In this document: in pieces, positions 59,907-64,000 of the stretch
Layout of the letters: every line of letters starts with the position of its first letter
How positions within the stretch are numbered: position 1 is the first letter of the stretch
Assembly (NCBI GenBank): GCA_030762175.1
Contig: CM060834.1
Coordinates: 33,919,501-33,983,500 of the forward strand
Reading direction: 5' to 3'
Source: Metallyticus violacea
Lineage: Eukaryota > Arthropoda > Insecta > Mantodea > Metallyticidae
DNA length: 64,000 nucleotides
Notes under the pieces: generated by a model
Seen by the model: the letters and a program-made list of their open reading frames with translations, nothing else
Told to the model about the DNA's origin: nothing
The model's database searches: none
Program-made: the position numbers and the translations under genes

Positions 59907-60850
59907 TGGAGCGGTTTGATGATATTGTAGGTGTCCCCAAGGGAGTTGCTTTCTGGCTTGATTATGGCTACCTCAGTGTAGCTGCCGACGCTCCTGCGAC
60001 TCTGGGTGATTCCCCTATTTCTTTGAGTGCAGCTCAGCAGAACCGAGAGGGAAATTTGAAGGTGTACGTGCAAATCGGTACCCGATGCGACATAACCTAT
60101 TTACGTAATTTATTGTGTCCAAATATTACGTCCCTTGAGGTTTTCGCGTTTGACAGACTGGGGTATTTTGGGTATAAACTTAGTAGCCGCTTATGAACCT
60201 TCCAGTCGCACTGAAATAGCTGAACTGAAGTCAACTGAAAGCAGAGTGCCTGACTTGGCCGCGAATTCAGCACTGCTTGCCTATGACGGCGTAAACTGAG
60301 GCTGCTGCTCCAAGGAGCTGAGTGCTAACTGATTGCACGGCGTGAACTTTTGAACTGCTTAGCCGAATGAATTTCTTAAACTGCTTAATGCGTGCCGAGT
60401 ACTGAGAACAACTGCTTATGAGTGAAACTGAGTGACTAGGAAATGAAATGAGTATATTGTTTGTCTCAGCGGAGTGACCCCCTCCTTAAATAATTAAATA
60501 TGTAATTCGAATTGAAATTCGTTGGCTAGGAGACGCCAGAAAAGCCGCGCATCCTCGCGCCTTTCTTTAAAAGTTCAAATACACTTTTTTCATTGGCTGG
60601 TTCAAGTTTATACCTCACACTTCATTTGCTATTTTCGAATGTATCTAAGACGTATATTGTCAATGGATCACTGAAAGAACTAACGAACCATCAGCCGGTA
60701 GGGGTCAGCGCCCCGACCTGGACGGTTTAAAGGACCTTCGGCAATGTTATGTTTCTGTAAAATAAGACTTGTCCCTTTAAACTCAAGAATGAAGACACGC
60801 GCGACAGCCATAAAATCTTCGAAAAGGTTTTATGAGATTGTTGACTCCAG
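59907..60850 (+). mobile_element. LTR-like repeat Y, copy 3 (diverged)
   Basis: Left end TGGAGCGGTTTGATG, core GGGTATAAACTTAGTAGCCG (TATAAA near 60173; compare GAGTATAAATTCAGTTGCCG in Y2), then GCGCCTTTCTTTAAAAGTTC and CATTGGCTGGTTCAAG in the same order as Y1 and Y2, and ACTTGTCCCTTT near the right. Length about 0.94 kb. The right end is less certain (TTGTTGACTCCAG near 60840-60853). The 96-codon frame 59906-60196 is inside and shows no protein-level conservation with the other copies. Confidence 0.6.
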
Positions 60851-61212
60851 CTGCACAAAAGCAAATGCACGAAAAAAATTTATATTTACAATTTCTATGT
60901 TGTAGTTACAGCTTATGACAAACATATATTTATATTAATAATTATAATTCCGAGATATGGCGATAGGGTTGCTAAATATACATAAAATAATATTTTACTG
61001 GGGCGAATCTGAGGAGCCGTTTCAATATTATCACGAAATATTCCATCACAACTGTAATCACAGTTTATTTGTAAATTAAAAATTATTTCCTTTTTTTAAA
61101 TTAACTTTAAGGCACGTAGTAGTGTTCATTAATCTGATATATTAGTTATATATAAATAGATACATGTAGACTTCAGGTATTTATCAATGGTAAACTAGTT
61201 TTTACATAACCG

Positions 61213-61248
<36 letters not shown>

Positions 61249-61949
61249 GTGCACTTCTCATTCATGTACACAGTTCTGGACATGACAAGAAACTTTCCTA
61301 ATCAAAGATAATATCTGCGTCTGGCCTGGAAACCTAAGAACCTGTAACCATAAGAAAGAAGTCGTGGTTCCTACCGATTGATCTTCGAAGCCAGTACAAA
61401 TTATTTTATTGTAAAAAATGCATTAAAGAAAGAGAAAATAAAATAAGCATTAAAGTGTTAAAGCATAGACATTTACTATTATGTTCGTTTCAATTTGAAA
61501 AATTTTTCATATATATATATCATAAAGTTACTTGGTTTTTAGGTTAAAAATGTCACTATTACAAATAAATTTCTTGTGACTTCGCAATATAACATTTTAT
61601 TCCTTATTAGATTAATAAGTAGTCTATGCTCCTATCAAATCTATATAAAAGTTAAGTATACAGCTACTGTCATCATTGATATCAAGGAATAAAATTTTTG
61701 GACTGCTCCGTTTCAAAAAATTGATCATGCTATCTCTTTAAGGATAGACCGGTATTTCTTCTTTCTCTTATTCTGTACTAGAAGGCAATTTGTGGTTATT
61801 CTAGAAATCTGGCATTCTCAGCTTATGAATGTTTGGCAACAAAAATAACTGTTCCCTGTTGTGTTGTGTTGTTCGTTTCTTAATTCGACAGTATATACGA
61901 GGTGTATTATGCCTCGTGTATTTACAACAACACACCAAATCTTTATGTA
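60851..61949. other. Unassigned AT-rich stretch
   Basis: Holds the CA microsatellite listed separately. Otherwise no gene or element recognised. Confidence 0.6.
61214..61247. repeat. (AC)17 microsatellite
   Basis: An uninterrupted AC dinucleotide run. Likely polymorphic in length between individuals. Confidence 0.95.
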
Positions 61950-62400
61950 CGATTTCTATATTTTAACTGAGTGGTGAAATAATCATAGGACCAATTATTT
62001 TTGAGTATACAGTTGATTCTGTTACTTATGTGAATACCATGCTAACCCCATTTTCAAAAAAATTAACCGCCAGAGAGCGTGATCATGCAATTTTTTTAAA
62101 AAGAACTTGGCCACTGCTCACACTGCAAATCATTTCATGCGAGCAACTCACAATGTGTTTCTACAAGACAGATTTATTAGTAGAGAGCAATGACCCTGTC
62201 GGTCCCCAGATAACAGCCTGTGATTATTATCTCTAGGGCCAATTAAAAATGGAGTGTACACGATGAGCCCGCACGCCATACGTGAACTCAAAGATGATAT
62301 TCCTCAGGAATTTGTTCCGATTTCTCAAACTGAACTACAGCGAGTGGCGAATAATTTTCTAAAGAAATGCCAAAAAACGTATGGAGGATGAATATCGTCT
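61950..62400 (+). pseudogene. DUF4817-type transposase, catalytic to C-terminal remnant
   Basis: The frame begins IIGPIFFEYTVDSVTYVNTM, then LTPFSKKLTARERDHAIFLK (family: GPiFFe.tvn...Y...vL.Pfi..Lt..Er..a.F.qD), where the catalytic qqD is lost. The 68-codon frame (62030-62236) ends VGPQITACDYYL, which keeps the last catalytic Asp region (pDLtpCDfyLWG). After a frame change come LKNGVYTMSPHAIRELKDDI and LQRVANNFLKKCQK, the family's helical tail. The N-terminus is missing. It is the clearest C-terminal copy of this family in the window. Confidence 0.75.
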
Positions 62401-64000
62401 GTTTCAACATCTCATTTTATAAGAGAGTAACAAGCTTCTTAAAGTGTTTTATTTATTGTTGGTTTCTTTGACTGTTTTAGCCTTTCACTAATCACCAAGA
62501 CCCGCTGACTGGTTAACAAACGGCACTCTCGCTCATAGGCAAAATACTCCGGGGGGGGGGGGGAATAAAACTGATCGCATGGTAGTAATAAGGTTAAAGT
62601 AATAAAATGATACCGTTTAAACGTTTACTTTTCGTGTTTTATGTTTGATATTTTGCTACATAGTTCTTCAAAACTATCTAAAATTTAAAACTTTATTTCG
62701 ATATAAAAATAAAAGTGAGCATATAATCTGCAATTCTCGTTTCCATAGCGCGGAATTCTACTCATATTTTCCATAACCATATCTATCGTTTTCCTTAAAG
62801 GATTTCTACTTTTAGATATACTGTAAAACATCTCTTGAATTTCGCATAATTCATTATTTCTGGTCGCAATATTTTTGAGTTAATTTTATTCCATAAATAA
62901 TCAAAAAAAGTTATATGGAAGAAATAAGTTTAGAATCGTAGGTAGAACGAAACCACCTATTTATCTTAAAACGAAATGAGGTACATATAATTCTCAAAAA
63001 TGAATTCTGGTATCTATACTGATGGAAGCTTATTTCAGTGTTCGGTTTAATTTGAATTATTGAAAGGAAAAAAAAACATTTTATCGCCTCACTCTGTGTC
63101 CCATACTACAACTGTAGCCTTTCGGAGAGCGGTTTCTAGTCGCGCTACTTTGTCCCAGCACAGTGCAGTGAAATGCACACAGGCTGATTTCGCGCTGCAT
63201 TGTGAATTGGAGCGTTTCCCACAACCCTGTCCACAAGCACGGGATACTGTTTGCCAGTGTGTTACTGCCACAACATTAAGCGTTCACTATAGTGAATATA
63301 GTTAACAATAGGTTCTTAAGAGAATTTACATATAAGCTCTAAATGGTACATTTTTAGTGAATTGTAGGAGAAATGTTTGTTTTATTTTGTTGTTTTATCT
63401 ACGTTAATATCTCTTACCATGGAAACTAGATTTTAAAGTGTGTTCCAAAATACCCTGCATTCTATAATGCAATGATTCGCTGAACGTGCCTTGTGCTAGG
63501 TTACTAGAAGGGATTTACAGTCTGTTGACGATTCCAGAATGCAATACATACAATTCTACCCCAATATGCAAGTTCTCTAATACAAAGCTGCCTAATTTAA
63601 TGAATAACATACTTTACTACTTTAATACAGTTTCAGGCAATGCACTGTAGAAAAAAGTATCAATCAAACTACAATACAGGTCAGCTCACATTAATATCAT
63701 AATTATAATGAGCAAAGAGGAGCACTAAAATTTTTGACAACATTTGTAAATTAGGCAGAAAATAGATAAGATATAGTTGAAAAAACTTAAAATCACTGCA
63801 AATAATTGCTAAAGAATACCTGGATCAAATAAAGTATGTTAGTAAAGTAATTTCACGCATTATAAAATTCACAAACGATAACAAAATAACAAATTTAGTG
63901 ACTATTGCATCATGGACACAATATGGACAGAATATTAATAGCTTCTGCAAGAGAAAAAGAAAGCAAATTAGTGCTAAAATATTAAAAAGCCACCGTTCCA
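62401..64000. other. Unassigned stretch with a GC-richer islet at 63090-63280
   Basis: There is a G13 run at 62551-62563. In the islet both strands are open (63060-63305 + for 81 codons, 63271-63089 - for 60), with Cys- and Ala-rich translations on either side. No acceptor/donor pair in phase and no known domain were found. The rest is AT-rich. Confidence 0.5.

Noticed and set aside
1..64000. CRISPR arrays, bacterial operons, ribosome binding sites or phage genes
   Set aside because: No regularly spaced repeats, no tightly packed frames, and eukaryotic pol III SINEs and LINEs throughout.
1..64000. Endogenous viral genes
   Set aside because: Apart from LTR-like repeats without internal genes, no viral protein family was recognised in any frame.

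Overview
The window looks like intergenic or intronic DNA of a large, AT-rich insect genome. I read it as polyneopteran-like (cockroach, termite or stick-insect type) because of the mix of decayed mariner and DUF4817-type transposases, tRNA-headed SINEs, insect-style LINE fragments and CGGBP1-like hAT elements; that placement is inference. I see no complete host protein-coding gene, no rRNA, no functional tRNA gene and no CRISPR array. Almost everything recognisable is a mobile-element relic carrying stops and frameshifts.

Layout. 0-8 kb: transposase scraps (64-258, 2553-2765) and two LINE fragments (2990-3712 on +, 6540-7545 on -). 8-15 kb: mostly unassigned, with one candidate host exon (11472-11586), a SINE and a transposase tail. 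15-25 kb: two SINEs lying side by side (15341-15872), a DUF4817-type transposon, another SINE, a mariner remnant, an element with roughly 300-bp terminal inverted repeats (21327-22478), a Tc1-type helix-turn-helix scrap and a pair of related SINEs. 25-31 kb: a second candidate exon (26473-26650, -) and a nested pair of LTR-like repeats, X1 inside Y1 (27994-30233). 31-41 kb: two mariner relics on +, one on -, and the first copy of an unclassified repeated protein family (33955-34545).

40.6-44.1 kb is the best-defined unit. It is an hAT element of the CGGBP1-like class, 40643-44081, with matching imperfect terminal inverted repeats and a likely 8-bp target duplication. A SINE, a LINE fragment and a long ATT/ACT microsatellite lie inside it. 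44-50 kb holds tRNA-like SINE heads, a transposase N-terminus, the second copy of the unclassified protein family and the LTR-like repeat X2 (inverted relative to X1). 50-64 kb holds a SINE, LTR-like repeats Y2 and Y3, three transposase remnants and a CA microsatellite.

The open frames of 60-160 codons scattered through the window are almost all chance frames or pieces of these relics. No set of genes works together here. The relationships are nesting and copy number: one SINE family has five copies, one LTR-like family three copies plus one possible relative, and the second LTR-like family and the unclassified protein family two copies each. The most promising leads are the unclassified protein family, the long-TIR element, the bounded hAT element and the 11.5-kb candidate exon.
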